From NCBI GenBank assembly GCA_025331565.1, contig JAFREQ010000038.1, positions 3,162,001 to 3,226,000 on the forward strand: a DNA stretch of 64,000 nt, read 5' to 3'. This DNA is from Holacanthus passer (lineage: Eukaryota > Chordata > Actinopteri > Pomacanthidae). The translations under genes and the position numbers were made by a program. Numbering within the stretch: position 1 is the stretch's first letter; each line of letters begins with the position of its first letter. Below are positions 10,385 to 21,871 of the stretch, in pieces. Under the pieces are notes generated by a model. It worked only from the letters and a program-made list of their open reading frames with translations. It ran no database searches and was not told where the DNA came from.

Positions 10385-13198
10385 TTAGTTGGTTGTGCAG
10401 CCTTGCGTCAACCAGGGGTGCAGCCTCATCTGTTCCAGAGTGGCGCGGTCCTTTGGGTTGACAGTCAAACACATCTCCAAAAAATCCAGGCAGGCTGAGA
10501 AGAGAGGGCAGAGAACAAAGCAAAGATTATGGTGGAAGCTGCAGTGAACTGTTGGAACATGGAAGGAAAAAGCTCAGTCAAAAACTCAGGTAATGTACTG
10601 ACACCAGCATTGTCTCACCTCGGGACACTTTGAGCGACCTTAGCTCACTCTTGAACCTCACTGGTGTGCGGAGGAACTTGGAGGTGTGAAACCGTTTCCG
10701 TCCATTCAGCAGTTCATAGAGGAGTGCGCCCAGCTCCCAGACCGTGGTGGGGTCGGCTTCGTATCTCCCCAGTAGGTAAAACTCTGGAGGAGCGTACGCA
10801 GAGGTGCCTACGATACACACACAGGCAGAGGGAGACAGAAAGAAACAACGGATGAAGAATAAGATTTCAATGAAACTCATCACAGAGATCAGCACATGGA
10901 TGAGGAGCAGGAGCTGAAGCCAGGTGTCATACCAGAGAAGTTGCAGTAAGATGTGGTCTTCATGAAGCAGCCGCATCCAAAGTCGATGACACGCACTCGT
11001 GGGACATCAGAGCCGGTCTCAACCAGGACATTTTCCAGTTTGAGGTCCCGATGGAAGACTCCCTCAGAGTGTATTTCAACGGCTGCCTCCACCAACTGCT
11101 TCATGATGTTCTGAGACAGAGATGAAGAGAAACACGAGTCAGAACGGAATGAAGAACAAACTGTTGACTGAGGTTTTCACATTATGTGACAATGCTCCTC
11201 AAAGTTCAGTTCAGTGTATTTGAGAGAACTGAACTGAACTCAGAGCAATTTCAACACAACACAATGCAACGGTGAAGGGGTCTAAAGGTGTTTTCAAACT
11301 AAATGTGAAGCCACCACTGGATTTAAAGTCAATGCAAATTTGCTTGTCAGGAGTTGCACAGATTGAGACAAAAGAAAATGCTTTGGGGTATTAGGGTAAT
11401 TTGGGTAATTGCTCTCAATGCCAGGAGGGGGAGACAAAAATTCTAAACTGCAACTTTGAGGAAACACCATCCATTGACACATAAACATGCTCCAAGCAGC
11501 TTCAGTACCTTAGCCTGCTCTTCCTCCAGGGGACCTTTGTTGTCCCTGAGGTACCTCAACAGGTCCACAGAGGGGACTGGTCTCTCCATGATCAGGAGAA
11601 CCTCCTGGTCCAGATCATACCAGTCCAATAATGACAGGACTGCAGATTTCCCCGCCGACTCTGATTCTCCTGCCGCTTTCAGCATGAGGAGCACCTCAAG
11701 GGGGACCATGAAGGTCTTCCCATCCATGACCTAAAGGAAAGAGTATACAGAAGAAAACAATGTAAAATATGTGATTGTGTGTGTGTGTGTGTGTGTGTTG
11801 AACAACAAAGTTACAAGGAAGTGAAAAAAGATTGGGGCTGCAACATCAGACCAACTCTCTCACCATTGGTCGACTTTCCACATCTGCTTTGGGGATGTGT
11901 TTGATCGCCACCTACAGGACAGAATCACCAGTACTTTGGTTAGTGCAAGGAGCGATGACTGTGTGTGTATGTGTGATGTGAGAATATGAATGTAATACTT
12001 ACTGGAAAATGATCAGTTTTTCTGCTCCCAGCATAAACTGATCCGAAGCCTCCTTGTCCCAGCTTGTGAAGCTGCAGGTACTTGGCCTCAAAGTCTCCTA
12101 CGCACAAACACAGATTGATGTTTTACCATAGTTGTGAAGAACATCTTACCCACATCCCTCTGTGTTTAAACTAAGGCTGGACACTATGCTTGACATCAGT
12201 GGTTGTTAACCTGCTGACAAAATTCTTTACATGCAAATTCAAAACATGGGGCGGGGGTTAATTACACTTTGCCTCAAATCACAATCAGTTGTACAGGGGA
12301 CTCATGTGCTGGACTATCTCTTGGCCAGGCAGTAGACAGGAGTGGTATATGTTCTCAGATACAAACAACAGCACACACACTCGTCTCATTTTCCTTCCCA
12401 CTATCAGCCTACCTGAGCTGTGGGGTGTGTTGTTCTGCGTGGAGGTTGAAGGGCCGCTGGAGCTCGGGGAGGGGTCACAGCCGCTCTCCCTCCTCGTGGT
12501 CCTGGGTGCTGGCACCTGCTCAGCACTGGCCTCCTTCTTCCTCTCAGTCTCCAGTGACGCCTCGGGGGGTTCACCAGCGTTGGTGTCAGTGTCTCCACCC
12601 CTCTGCTTCTTACTGGGTGCCTCTGTTGTGGCACTGGCCTTTCTCTTGGTGCCCCTCGCCGTCACAGCCTCCACTGGCACCTCAGTGGGTTCGCTGATGT
12701 CGGCATTGTCAACCCTCTGCTTCTTGATGGCGGACTCTCTCTCTGTGCTGGACTTTCTTTTGGTCCCCTTGGACGTCACAGCCTCCATCGCCACCTCAGT
12801 GGGTTGACAGTCAGTCCTTGGCCTTTTTCTGCCACTGCTCCCTACAAACCAGAAAAACCCAGTGAACATTAAGTGATCATTGACAGTTCTTCAAAACTCT
12901 GCATTACCTCCAACAACAGTATTTTGTAACACTCAGTGTCAACAGCACCACAATCAAGAATGAACTTGAACTTGCAATAAAATCATTTGCATTGGAAGCA
13001 GGTTGAAATATTTTTAGTGCACTGGCAGATTTTTAACTTGTTTTAAGACAAATATGCTGAACTACAGACAAAATGACTTGATGAGAAACTTCTTGCAGTG
13101 CTTGAACATCAGCTGCAGCTGTTTCCCAGGATTTCACACTCACCTGAATTGTTCTTGGAGCCCAGAGAAGGAACAGTCGTTGATGTCTCAGTGGACAT
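10385..13198 (-). CDS. PIM-like serine/threonine protein kinase, complete, 8 coding exons, 441 aa
   Basis: Exons in order: 13144-13198, 12413-12841, 12003-12097, 11864-11911, 11509-11730, 10933-11110, 10619-10807, 10385-10494; phases agree and the sum is 1326 nt. Kinase motifs: glycine loop GQGGFGSVYAG (175-185), VAIK lysine 197, candidate helix-C Glu221, PIM-type proline hinge ERPVP (258-262), catalytic HRDLKLEN (303-310), DFG (326-328), APPE (348-351), and TVWELGALLYELLNG. The C-terminus is TLEQMRLHPWLTQGCTTN. The ERPxP hinge and TVW.LG are PIM hallmarks. PIM kinases are constitutively active survival and growth kinases; fish carry many diverged copies, so I give no symbol. Residues 19-161 form a disordered N-terminal extension not found in mammalian PIM1. 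It contains two basic repeats (PTEV..EAVT..GTKRK...KKQR at 32-61 and 70-99), which look like nuclear localisation signals. All catalytic residues are intact. Confidence 0.92.
11776..11799. repeat. (TG)n microsatellite in a kinase intron
   Basis: A TG dinucleotide run lies between the kinase exons at 11509-11730 and 11864-11911. Confidence 0.95.
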
Positions 13199-13977
13199 GT
13201 TGCTTTCTAAACGCGCTGGATAACAGTCTTTCCAAAAGTAGGTTCGTGTGGATAACGAGAACTTGTGTCTTGCTCTGCTGATAGCTCGAGTGAGAATGAC
13301 TTTATGTCTCTGTGTGTTCTGAGGTTCTTCAGCCTTTGATGAGTTCCATTCTGGAACGTCACAAATAGAACACCGACTGAAATATCCATAGTGACAAAAG
13401 AAGAGAAAAAAAAACAACAAAATCAAATTAAAACAATTGCTTATAAAATACACAGTTAAAGAGTTGAAAAGATGAATTTCAGAACGTGTTGGGTTCAACC
13501 AAAGATAAAGATAAAAGTTCCTTTTCAGTCACACACTGTAAATCCTCCATTAAACAGAAACCTTGAAATTATCATTCAACACTATATATTACTTCAACAT
13601 GTGAACTTTATTGAGGTGTTTATTTAAGGAGCATTTTACAACTGCATTATTCTGCAATTTTAAAACACATTATTGACACCTGACGTGACGAATGCGTTAG
13701 CAAACAACGGCCTGTTTGCACATCAAGCAGACAAAGAGTAACATTAGAATTCATGTGGACTTGTTTCTGTTGTTTCTGTTCATCTGATCCGACATGATCC
13801 AACACTATATAAAGTAGTTCAAATGTGCTCCACCTCCCAACCATTCCCAACAAGTACTTTGACTTCAATACTTTAAATGCATTTTGCTGTTAATACTTCT
13901 GTACTTTTAAAACTGTAGGTCATGTGATGCCCTTGAACACAGAGAGACTTTTTGCTGACAAATGAAATTCCTCTAAA
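13199..13977. other. Kinase upstream flank, no other gene recognised
   Basis: This AT-rich stretch must include the kinase 5' UTR and promoter on the minus strand. I see no confident TATA box, RNA gene or transposon end. Confidence 0.4.
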
Positions 13978-14975
13978 ATTGAAGCAATCGTCCTGAGCAT
14001 CACACACCTTCAAACTCCCTTTTTAATTATCACAATTTTCACTAATAGATCCTAAATACATTAGAACTACTACAGAGTTGTATCTGATCTCAAAATGAGT
14101 TTCATTAAGTTGCAGGTGGTAAAATGAGTTGGGGGTTTGAGTTTGACTTAATCAAATATCAGAGGAGCACATGAACTTTCTACAGAGAAACTTCAGAGTC
14201 ACTTGGGCCCATCAGAAGGGCATTTTGGCCAAACAGGGAGGGACAATAAAATGAAGCATGGAAGTACCTCAACAAAGACAATGGCTGGTGTGGGAAGTTT
14301 GTCTAATGATGGAGCTTGACCTCTGCAGACAGCACTTGAGTTTGATGTCCATGATGGTGGGGAGCTGGGCGCCAGTGGTCCTGAGGGTAGGTTTCACCAC
14401 CCCCTGCAGTGTCTTACTGTGAGTGACAGCCAGCACTTTTCATATCACACTGTGGTACAGATGGTCATGATGCCCCTGATGGTGATCTGGTAATACTCAG
14501 GGTCTGTATTTTTGTGTTTCAGAGAAGGGAATTGGAAATTGGGATATTGGTTCTCAGGGGCCAAAAATTCTCATAAGACACATGACAGAGGTTGTCAGTG
14601 TGAGTGGACTAAAACTTTATGTCCCCCTCGCTGGATGTCAGCACACTTGATTACAATAGACAACATCTAAATAAGCATGATGATAAGTGAAGAACAAACT
14701 TCTTGTATCTCAGTTAAAAACTGTATCATTTTGTCTGTTTTCACCATTTCTGTTATCATCAGTGGCTCGTTGAGTAAAGTCCTTAAAATATCTGTTTACA
14801 TGTGTCCTGCTGAAGATTATTGTCAAGAATATTGACATGACCTTTCTCTGATTAAGTGGACGTGGCTGCAATTGGCCGATAAAGAATATAAGTCCCTCTG
14901 CAGGGATGAATACAAAAATCACCAGAGTCTAAACTCTACAGCAGCCATATCCTCAGTTTCCTGCCCGCTCTGTCA

Positions 14976-15079
14976 CACTGGTTTAGCTCAGTGGTTACTT
15001 CCAACATCAAATCTTTCTGGAGATTTCGCTGCTCTCCATCCCTCCCTGGGATCGAACCACGGGCGCTGCCCAGTGTTTT
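14976..15079 (+). ncRNA. Vault RNA gene, copy 1 (class I upstream region)
   Basis: Vault RNAs are short Pol III transcripts bound to the vault ribonucleoprotein particle. This copy shows the family pattern: terminal CACTGG pairing with CCAGTG, A box TAGCTCAGTGG (14984-14994) followed by TTACTTCCAACA, B box GGATCGAACC (15049-15058), then CACGGGCGCTGCCCAGTG and a TTTT terminator (15076-15079). It parallels human vtRNA1-1, which has TTTAGCTCAGCGGTTACTTCG and ends CGGGCGCTCTCCAGTCCTTTT. The internal hairpin is AAATCT-TTCTGG-AGATTT. It is not a tRNA: no anticodon arm or acceptor stem folds. The upstream region differs from copies 2, 4 and 5. A weak TATA-like CATATCC lies at -30. Confidence 0.88.
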
Positions 15080-15357
15080 CTCTCCGTCTGATTCCAAACT
15101 GCACCTCAATAACTAACTTTTACACTAATGTCTCATTGAGGAGGATCAAAGTGCTGTTGGAGAGCTGTCAATGTTTCTCCACATCCATTCATTTATTTAC
15201 ATATGTATTTATATTGGTATTGATTACAGCTTGTGATTATATATTTATTTATCCATCCATTTGTCGTTTTTCATCCTCATCTACCAGGCAGTATTTTTCT
15301 GAAAAACATTCACAACAGACTCCTAGAATTATTTCTCTCTCATCATGAGAAACAACA

Positions 15358-15374
15358 TGAGTCATGTTTATAAA
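15358..15374 (+). promoter_or_regulatory. AP-1-like site and TATA box upstream of vtRNA copy 2
   Basis: TGAGTCA at 15358-15364 begins 41 bases before the predicted RNA start, and TTATAAA at 15368-15374 begins 31 bases before it. The same spacing occurs at copies 4 and 5. Known vtRNA genes combine internal A/B boxes with upstream elements including a TATA box. Confidence 0.65.
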
Positions 15375-15398
15375 GCCAGTGTCCCAGTGAAGCTGCTG

Positions 15399-15504
15399 CA
15401 CTGGTTTAGCTCAGTGGTTACTTCGAACATCAATTCTCTCTGAAGAATTCGCTGCTCTCTATCCCTCCCTGGGATCGAACCACGGGTGCTGTCCAGTGTT
15501 TTTT
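15399..15504 (+). ncRNA. Vault RNA gene, copy 2 (class II upstream region)
   Basis: Layout: CACTGG start, A box TAGCTCAGTGG (15407-15417), TTACTTCGAACATC identical in style to the human vtRNA, hairpin AATTCT-CTCTGA-AGAATT, B box GGATCGAACC (15472-15481), CACGGGTGCTGTCCAGTG, and a six-T terminator (15499-15504). The terminal stem CACTGG/CCAGTG is intact. One change, GGGTGC for GGGCGC, distinguishes it from the other copies. The promoter has TATA and AP-1-like sites, so this copy looks expressible. Confidence 0.9.
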
Positions 15505-15768
15505 GAGCTGCTGAGTGAACAAACACCACTGGATCATCTTGTCTTTGATGGATGGAAAAATGTGTCTCAACAGTTCTGCAGAAGCACCACAGCAATTTGA
15601 ATCTTCACAAAGCTGATTCATTATATAGTAGAGACACACATGTGGCTGCTGTGAGACTAGTATCTAATGATAAAGTATTCACATCCTGTACTGACACATG
15701 TCACACTCCAAAGTCCATTATATTTAAATATGACACAGAAGCAGCAAGTGGCCTGTCTCTCTATAATA

Positions 15769-16941
15769 CGATTCTCCTCTCCATTATGCCGCATGTGGAC
15801 CTCCTCTATGCCGAGCTCCAGAAGAAGAACATAGACTCAGTCCACATCAAAAGGAGCATTCAGCAGTTTGAACAGGACATACAAAAGATCAGGCAATAAG
15901 TATTCCTGTTAGTAATGTGATCATTATTTACTTTTTTCATCATTACCTCTCTTTCCCTTTTTTAATTATTATTATGAATTCTCCTTGTCCCTCGCAGAAA
16001 TCAGAAATTCTCTCCATTCCATGGGTGAGCAAAGCAGTGGCTCTCTGCCAGCAAAGAGGCGTCGGGTACTCAGTTCAGAGGATCATCAAAGGGTTGCAGA
16101 AGAGGTGAGTTTATGTTATAGAAATCTGTCATAGTCCATGTTTCATCAGAGGTTGTAATATTTGTTAAAGGACAAATGTGTTTTGAAATGCCATTTTAAA
16201 TATATCATTGTCATGTTGCAGAGATGTTCCAGCTTATTCTAGACTTTGGTACAAATCGCCCCCCAATTTTTTTTTTTTAATGAAAATGGAAATTATGCAA
16301 AAAATATTATTCCCTCTAATGTTTCACATCATATCAAAGTTGCAGTATTTGTCAAAATAATAGCAATAAGATATTTTTTTCCAAAATCATGCAGCCCTAA
16401 CAGAAGGTAACAGTGGCAGTAAAATTATTTGAATTCTATCTTGATTTTTTCTCTATATTTTTGTATTCTTTTCTCTGTAGGTCTGCAATACAATACTGGG
16501 ACACACCAGGGAGCGTTTCTCCTTCACAGACCACCTTATCTGTGTCACCTTGTTGCAGGGGGGCAGGTTTGAGGAACATCACAGGTCATTTCCTGAAGAT
16601 GCACTGCGCAGCACCTTGAAGGCACACCCAATGCTGAATGGAAGCAAGCTGAAGACAGAACTTGGTCTCCTCTACAGCAAGGAAGAGTTCAGAGCCTGTT
16701 TTGGTGCTGTGGACTGATTCCAGCTGTTTATGGAGAACAACCTAGAAGAAGTCTTTTCAGAAACTATCACTCTTTTAAAGATCATCATCACCACACCCAT
16801 GACCACAGCGGAAGCTGAGAGGTGCTTCTCAACCTTGAAAAGAGTAAAAACTTTTCTCAGAAACACCATGACCCAGGCGAGGCTGAATGCATTGGCCATG
16901 CTGTCCATGGAAAGAGGCTTGTATGTGAGATGACAGACTTA
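15769..16941 (+). pseudogene. hAT transposase 3' fragment (DUF4371/dimerisation-domain type), inactivated
   Basis: Three coding blocks separated by intron-like gaps: about 15777-15895 (VDLLYAELQKKNIDSVHIKR...), about 15998-16105 (SLPAKRRRVLSSEDHQRVAEEV) and 16481-16933. The last contains FSFTDHLICVTLLQGGRFEE, KTELGLLYSKEEFRACFGAV and the hAT dimerisation block TTPMTTAEAERCFSTLKRVK...RLNALAMLSMERGL. An in-frame TGA at about 16716 (after GAVD) breaks the frame. The zinc finger and catalytic N-terminal part are missing. Confidence 0.85.
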
Positions 16942-17228
16942 GTAGTGTTTATTGTTTTGTACCCCCCGCCGTCCAGTGCAGCAACAGCACCAGCTACCTC
17001 TGCTGAGGATATGAACTAATTATTTAAATACATGTACTGTACTGTTGAGTACAGCGGGTTCATCAATGTCTTTCTGCTGAAAACAGCTGCCACCTACTAA
17101 ACAGTGGTTGAGCAGGTTTTGTAGGGCCTGTAAACCAAAAATAAGACAAAAGGCTGAAAGGAACGTCGAGCTGAGAGGAACTGCAGAGTCAAGTGATGAT
17201 TCTCTGTGGGTTCATCGTGACAAGTTGT

Positions 17229-17389
17229 CAGGGGTGGAAAGTAGCTGAGTACATTTACTCAAGTACTGTACTTAACTACACTTTCAAGGTAATTTAACTT
17301 TCTTGATTATTTCAATTTTATGCAACTTACTTCTGCTCCACTACATCTCGGAGGGACTGTAATCAATATTTAAAATATGTTACTGTGAT
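17229..17389. mobile_element. MITE fragment (GGGGTGGAAAGTA family)
   Basis: The sequence CAGGGGTGGAAAGTAGCTGAG continuing to CTCAAGTACTGTACTTAACTAC and CTCCACTACATCTCGGAGGG is a hAT-type MITE end common in teleosts. The BEL/Pao LTR at 17390 truncates it. Confidence 0.65.
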
Positions 17390-17639
17390 TGTAGGAGCCA
17401 GGTTAAGTTTATATAAATCTAAGTAAATGAATAAGTCATTTAATTGAATAAGTTGAGTCATAAAAGTTTGTTAAAGGTCAGCTAAAATTCATTTGTGTAA
17501 TTCATGTTGATGTAAGACAGATATTCTGTAAAAAGATCGCATTTTGGTAACTTTCTGTTAGAGCAGTGAAACAAGTTACTGTCACTTTAAGAGAGAGAGA
17601 GAGCTCATTGTGCTGTGAGAAGGCTTAGAAGCAAGCGGT

Positions 17640-18400
17640 AACCTCTGACACTGAAAAATGAAGCCAACACGGAAGTGCAAAAAGCTGCAGTTCCTAAACT
17701 AAAATAAAATAAACACCAGGGGCAGGCTCCAAAAGGGAGTCAATTACATTTGACCCCCATGTTAAAATGTCTTAACGGCAGAAGAAACGGCAGAAGGAAA
17801 CATGTTTACAGCCTGGTACAAAAAATGTTTTTGGTCTCTTTAGCTGATTTTCTACTTCATGACAACTGAATGGGGGAGATTTTTTTTTATAACACACTCG
17901 TTTGAAATCTGAAATTGTGCATAATGAAGAGCGACGCCACTTTGATTGACAGCTGCCTGCTGGCTGTCGGCTCCAAACACGGAGCTCATTCAGTCACTGA
18001 ACTTCACCTGTGTTTGTGGTGTCTTTGACATTCATAATTTTTCATGTAAATACTGGATAAATAACTCGGCTTGCTGAGCAGTTAATTGCACTAACAGACT
18101 GTCCAAAAGTCGGCGCTCCCGTTTTTTCGTTTACTAGTAAGTAGCCAGTTAATGAATTAGCAATGGACTCCAGCTAGCTGCCGCCGGCTGTGTGGTGTCT
18201 TTGTCCGGGACGTCTGCGCTGTTTTCTCGGTGTGTTTGTTCTGGTGTTTGTGGAGCTGCTTGTTGGCTGGAGTTTGACTGTGCTGCTGTGTTGACTGTGT
18301 TTCTCTCGGGCGTTCAGGACAAGTTTCTCCGGGGGGAGACGGTAGAGGTTGATCTAAGCTAATGATGCTAACAGGAGCGTCTGGTAGCCTCAGTTAAACC
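17640..18400. repeat. Probable interspersed repeat sequence within the BEL/Pao span
   Basis: The block around ACAGCCTGGTACAAAAAATG followed by GGTCTCTTTAGCTGATTT resembles a repeat I associate with many fish genomes. It is GC-richer toward the right (18180-18350). No protein is encoded. The identification rests on memory only. Confidence 0.35.
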
Positions 18401-18426
18401 TGCTGAAGTAAAAATATAATAAGAAG

Positions 18427-18822
18427 TAGGGCTGCACGATTCTGGCAAAAATGTGAATCACGATTATTTTGCTTAGAATTGAGATCGCGATTCTTTTTTA
18501 CAAAATGTTTATTGTGGTGCCGTTTAGGGTGATTGGAGAGATTTGTAGTGTTGCCTTGCGGCGCCGCAACGACAGTGAAACAAATTTTACAATGCACCTC
18601 AGACTGTTTGTCATCGTCTGGCTTGAATCCAAAATGCCTCCACACTGCCAAATGTGAACCTTTTTTGGGCACGAGTTCAGGTGGGTGATTCTCGCCACTA
18701 CCGCTGGGGGTTTCATCCATCCGTGAAATAAAATGTTTAAGAATTGTCCGTGTTTAGAAATGAGATCACGTACATGTGTGAATCGAGATCGCGACCTTTT
18801 AACAATTAATCGTGCAGCCCTA
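18427..18822 (-). mobile_element. Short hAT transposon with a zf-BED transposase N-terminus
   Basis: The terminal inverted repeats TAGGGCTGCACGATT and AATCGTGCAGCCCTA are complete. The flanks ATAAGAAG (18419-18426) and AAAAGAAG (18823-18830) form a 7/8 target duplication, as expected for hAT. The minus strand encodes SHLAVWRHFGFKPDD, then CKICF, NTTNLSNH and KRHH, which is a BED zinc finger (C-x2-C ... H-x5-H). The catalytic core is missing, so this is a deletion derivative that could only move in trans. Confidence 0.88.
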
Positions 18823-19849
18823 AAAAGAAGTGTTATAATTTATGATGTTAATGCTTTAGAATAAAAGGCGTCTGTGTGAGGTTGGAAAATAAAGACCCTC
18901 CACATTTGTTAACTAACGTTATGTAATATTAAACTAAACTGTGTGTAAATGCAATAAAGTTTTTGTAACTTCAAAATATTAACGACTCAATTCTGATGTT
19001 TCCAGAAATAACGTTAACATAGATGTTGTTATTGGTTAAGCTGGAGTTGGTTTTTGAAGCTAGACAGTAACTAAGTAATTTGACGGTCCACAAACTCAAA
19101 CGTTATTTATTTTTATATTATTGATAAAACAGAAATATTGAGTTCATTATATTCCTGAAACTGACTGATCATGATCGACTGGAGGCTGAAATGTTGACAT
19201 ATAACATTACACTGGCTTATTAAAGTACTGTAACCGGTACTGAATCAGGCCAGTATCACCGGGTTAGCCGGCTAGCTCAGTGAACATGTTTCATTAAACA
19301 GGCTTCATTCAGCTCTACCCTCGCTCCACCTCTTTGTCCATATTTGGATTAACCAGAGTTAGGCGATGTCCCCACTGCCAAGATGGCGGCACGCTACAAT
19401 TAACTTCAAAATTAGAAGTGCTGCTTCAATTGAACATACATACCACACTGCAATAAAACCCAGCTCTTCTTGGATGAATGGACGTTCGTGGACAGATTTG
19501 AAACAACAAGGAAAGGACTTCTACTGATTCAAGTTAAAATGTTTGTAATGGGAGTAAAGTGGGAATTAGACCTCTGTGTGAAAAATGCTGAGCCACTCAA
19601 GCTATATGGCCCTGATGTTTCTTGCCATTTAGCCAAGTGGTGCTGTGGATGATAACTGTCAAGCGCTGAAACACTTCACTTAAAGCTTTGCTCACATAAA
19701 ATTATGTAGCACAAAGAAAAAGAAACAGCTAGAGCTGTGGATACTGGAGTGGTGAATGTCACATCTAAAGCAGGAAAGGAAAGTTGCAGTGTGCTATTGG
19801 CTTACAGAAGGCCAAGCTCGCTAAACTACCGGGTAAAATGAATCAGATA
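18823..19849. other. No gene recognised
   Basis: This lies inside the span of the damaged BEL/Pao element. An AATAAA is present near 19452. A 60-codon open frame at 19470-19652 shows no recognisable domain. Confidence 0.4.
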
Positions 19850-20066
19850 TAAGATAAGATAAGATAAACCTTTATTCGTCCCACAGTGGGGAAATTTGCA
19901 AAGCACAGCAGCAAGGTGATAGAACAAGACTGAAAATAAACAGGCTAAAAAAAGTATTTACAAATTTACAAATTTAAACAGGATTATTTACAGATGTACA
20001 TGAGAAGATGAATATGATATGATATATATGACCAGTACAGAAGGATTAAATATGAAATGTTAAATA
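19850..20066 (-). mobile_element. L2-type LINE 3' UTR and tail, inverted
   Basis: The plus strand shows AAGATAAGATAAGATAAACC, then TTTATTCGTCCCACAGTGGG GAAATTT, the reverse complement of the tail at 7388-7431. AT-rich UTR follows to about 20066, just before the gag remnant. Confidence 0.75.
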
Positions 20067-20072
20067 TCAAGT

Positions 20073-20706
20073 ATGATATGCCAGTTAATGGACAGTGGAG
20101 ATGATACTAACGTCACCGTAATTCAGACCAAATTAATGATGGATTTCAACAGGCTATTTGGAGAGTTCTGTGAACTGCATACTAATGTTAAAGGACTGTT
20201 CCAACAAATTTCTGAAGAAGAAATGAACCAAGACCAAGTTAGCTGGTTCGAACCTTAGGCTGATGCTTTTAAGGATTTTGCTGAGAGCCAAGGCTTGGAC
20301 TGAAGAATTGCAGCCATCAGATAGCATATCCAATACATCGGTCTCATCTTCAAAGTGTGGTTCCAAGGCCCCTTCTACACGTTCCTCTCATGCATCACCT
20401 TCTGCGTCATCCACTCGTCCGAAGACAGAATTGGAGAGAGCTGCATTGCTAGTCCAAGCGTCTGCTCTGAAACAGAAACAGTTGTTAGAGGAAAAGGACG
20501 CTAAACTCAAAAGAGAAAAGGAAGAGCTTGAGACACAAACTGCTTTAGCAGCTTCAGATGCTAAGATTAAGATCTTGAAAGAGTTTGATGTGCTATACTC
20601 TCAAAGGCTTGCAGTGGAAAACCTAGCGGAAGCTGAGCAAGAAATCATTCATTATATTCAAGGAGGAACAACCTTCTCCAAAGAGATTTCTGCACTTCAA
20701 AGGTGA
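20073..20706 (+). pseudogene. BEL/Pao gag N-terminal remnant
   Basis: The frame begins near MDSGDDTNVTVIQTKLMMDF, is broken by a stop after VSWFEP (about 20256), and resumes as ADAFKDFAESQGL. The long frame at 20263-20706 has a serine-rich linker and then a charged coiled coil (ERAALLVQASALKQKQLLEE, KREKEELE). This is the usual opening of BEL/Pao gag polyproteins. Confidence 0.65.
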
Positions 20707-20776
20707 GAAGGCTTGAAGAGGAGCAGTCATCTTTTCAAGTATCCTCAGAGTCAGGGGAAGACTCAGCAGGTCAGCT

Positions 20777-21871
20777 TTGCCTGAGGAGTCCAACCAGCCG
20801 GCAATCCTAGACAAGGATCTTCATGTCACAAAGCTGATCCTCATAGAAATCCATGAAAACTTGGGTCACAGCGGTCGCAATCATGTACTCTCCAAGTTGC
20901 GGACCAAGTATTGGGTCCCCAGTGCAAACTTGGCTATAAAGTCTGTCAACGATTACATACAGATGGCTGACTTGCCTCGAGACAGAGTCTTACCAGATGA
21001 TTCTCTGTTTACCAACACAGGAGTGGACTACTTCAGCCCATTTGAAGTATAACGTGGACGACGTACAATGAAAGGGTATGGCGTTATCTTTACATGTCTG
21101 GCAGTCCGTGCAGTACACTTAGAGGTGGCGTTGTCGCTGGACATGCATTCCTTTATAAATGCTCTATGTTGCTCCATGGCTAGAAGAGGCCAGGTGAAAG
21201 TTTGCTGCTCTGACAATGGAACAAATTTTGTCGGGGCAGAGCGTGACCTAAAGAGAGCTATTGAAGAGTGGAATGTCTCCAAGATCGAAAACACTTTAAT
21301 TCAGAGTGGCATTCAGTGGATGTTCAATCCTCTGACTGGCTCCCACGATGGAGGTGTTTGGGAGAGGTTGATCAGGTCAGTAAGGAAGATCCTGAATGCC
21401 ATCCTGAAGCAACAGACACTGGATGAGGAGAGCCTACACACCCTACTATATGAGTCAGAGGCCATCATATAATATATATATATGGAGGTCCTTGCACCAA
21501 ATCATCTCTTGCCCCTCAAGACCAAGCCATCTCTTCCCCCAGGCCTGTTTGATCAACAGGATCTCGATGCAAGAAGGAGGTGGAAACAGATTCAGTATAT
21601 GGCAGACATATCCTGGAAGCAGTGGACAAGAGAGTATCTGCCACAGCTGCAAGAGCACCAAAAATGGTGCCATCCATCACGTCACTTTGCCATTGGAGAT
21701 ATCGTGTTGATTGTTCATGACTCAGCACCACACAACTCCTGGGTCACGGGAAAGGTCATCCAAACAGTTCCAGACAAGTTTGGGCTTGTTTGTCAGGTCC
21801 AGGTCCAAACCAAGACCGGCACATTGGACAGGCCCATCACAAAGGTTTGCCTCCTACAGGATGTTGAATGA
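20777..21871 (+). pseudogene. BEL/Pao integrase and C-terminal domain remnant
   Basis: Segments in order: HENLGHSGRNHVLSKLRTKYW (integrase zinc-binding H2C2 part), GVDYFSPFEV, GYGVIFTCLAVRAVHLEV (integrase core, first Asp region), CSDNGTNFVGAERDLKRAI (second catalytic Asp), HDGGVWERLIRSVRKIL (Glu region), and in another frame PPGLFDQQDLDARRRWKQIQ to FAIGDIVLIVHDSAPHNSW, the Pao C-terminal domain. Stops and frame changes at about 21050 and 21470 inactivate it. Confidence 0.85.

Larger units (their letters stand above)
13978..15768. repeat. Segmental duplication copy A (carries vtRNA copies 1 and 2)
   Basis: This segment matches 22086-23523 closely, starting at ATTGAAG and ending at GGCCTGTCTCTCTAT. 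Copy A has an extra ~340 bases (about 14236-14575) that copy B lacks. Substitutions are sparse over the vtRNA parts. At 15769 the homology stops and a hAT transposase fragment begins. Confidence 0.85.

Noticed and set aside
12269..12807. Plus-strand frames of 142 and 172 codons
   Set aside because: Antisense shadows of kinase exon 2, whose splice sites, phase and downstream kinase motifs are consistent.
14976..15079. tRNA gene or tRNA-derived SINE at the vtRNA loci
   Set aside because: The A and B boxes are tRNA-like, but there is no acceptor stem, anticodon arm or CCA-side pairing. Length (104-106 nt), closing stem and 3' end match vault RNA.
14872..15348. 158-codon plus-strand frame
   Set aside because: It overlaps vtRNA copy 1 and its flank, has low-complexity AT-rich translation, and a partial version in copy B starts elsewhere.
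15368..15639. Minus-strand open frames repeated at 15368-15639 and 23125-23396
   Set aside because: They are near-identical only because the segment is duplicated. They run antisense through vtRNA genes and show no domain.
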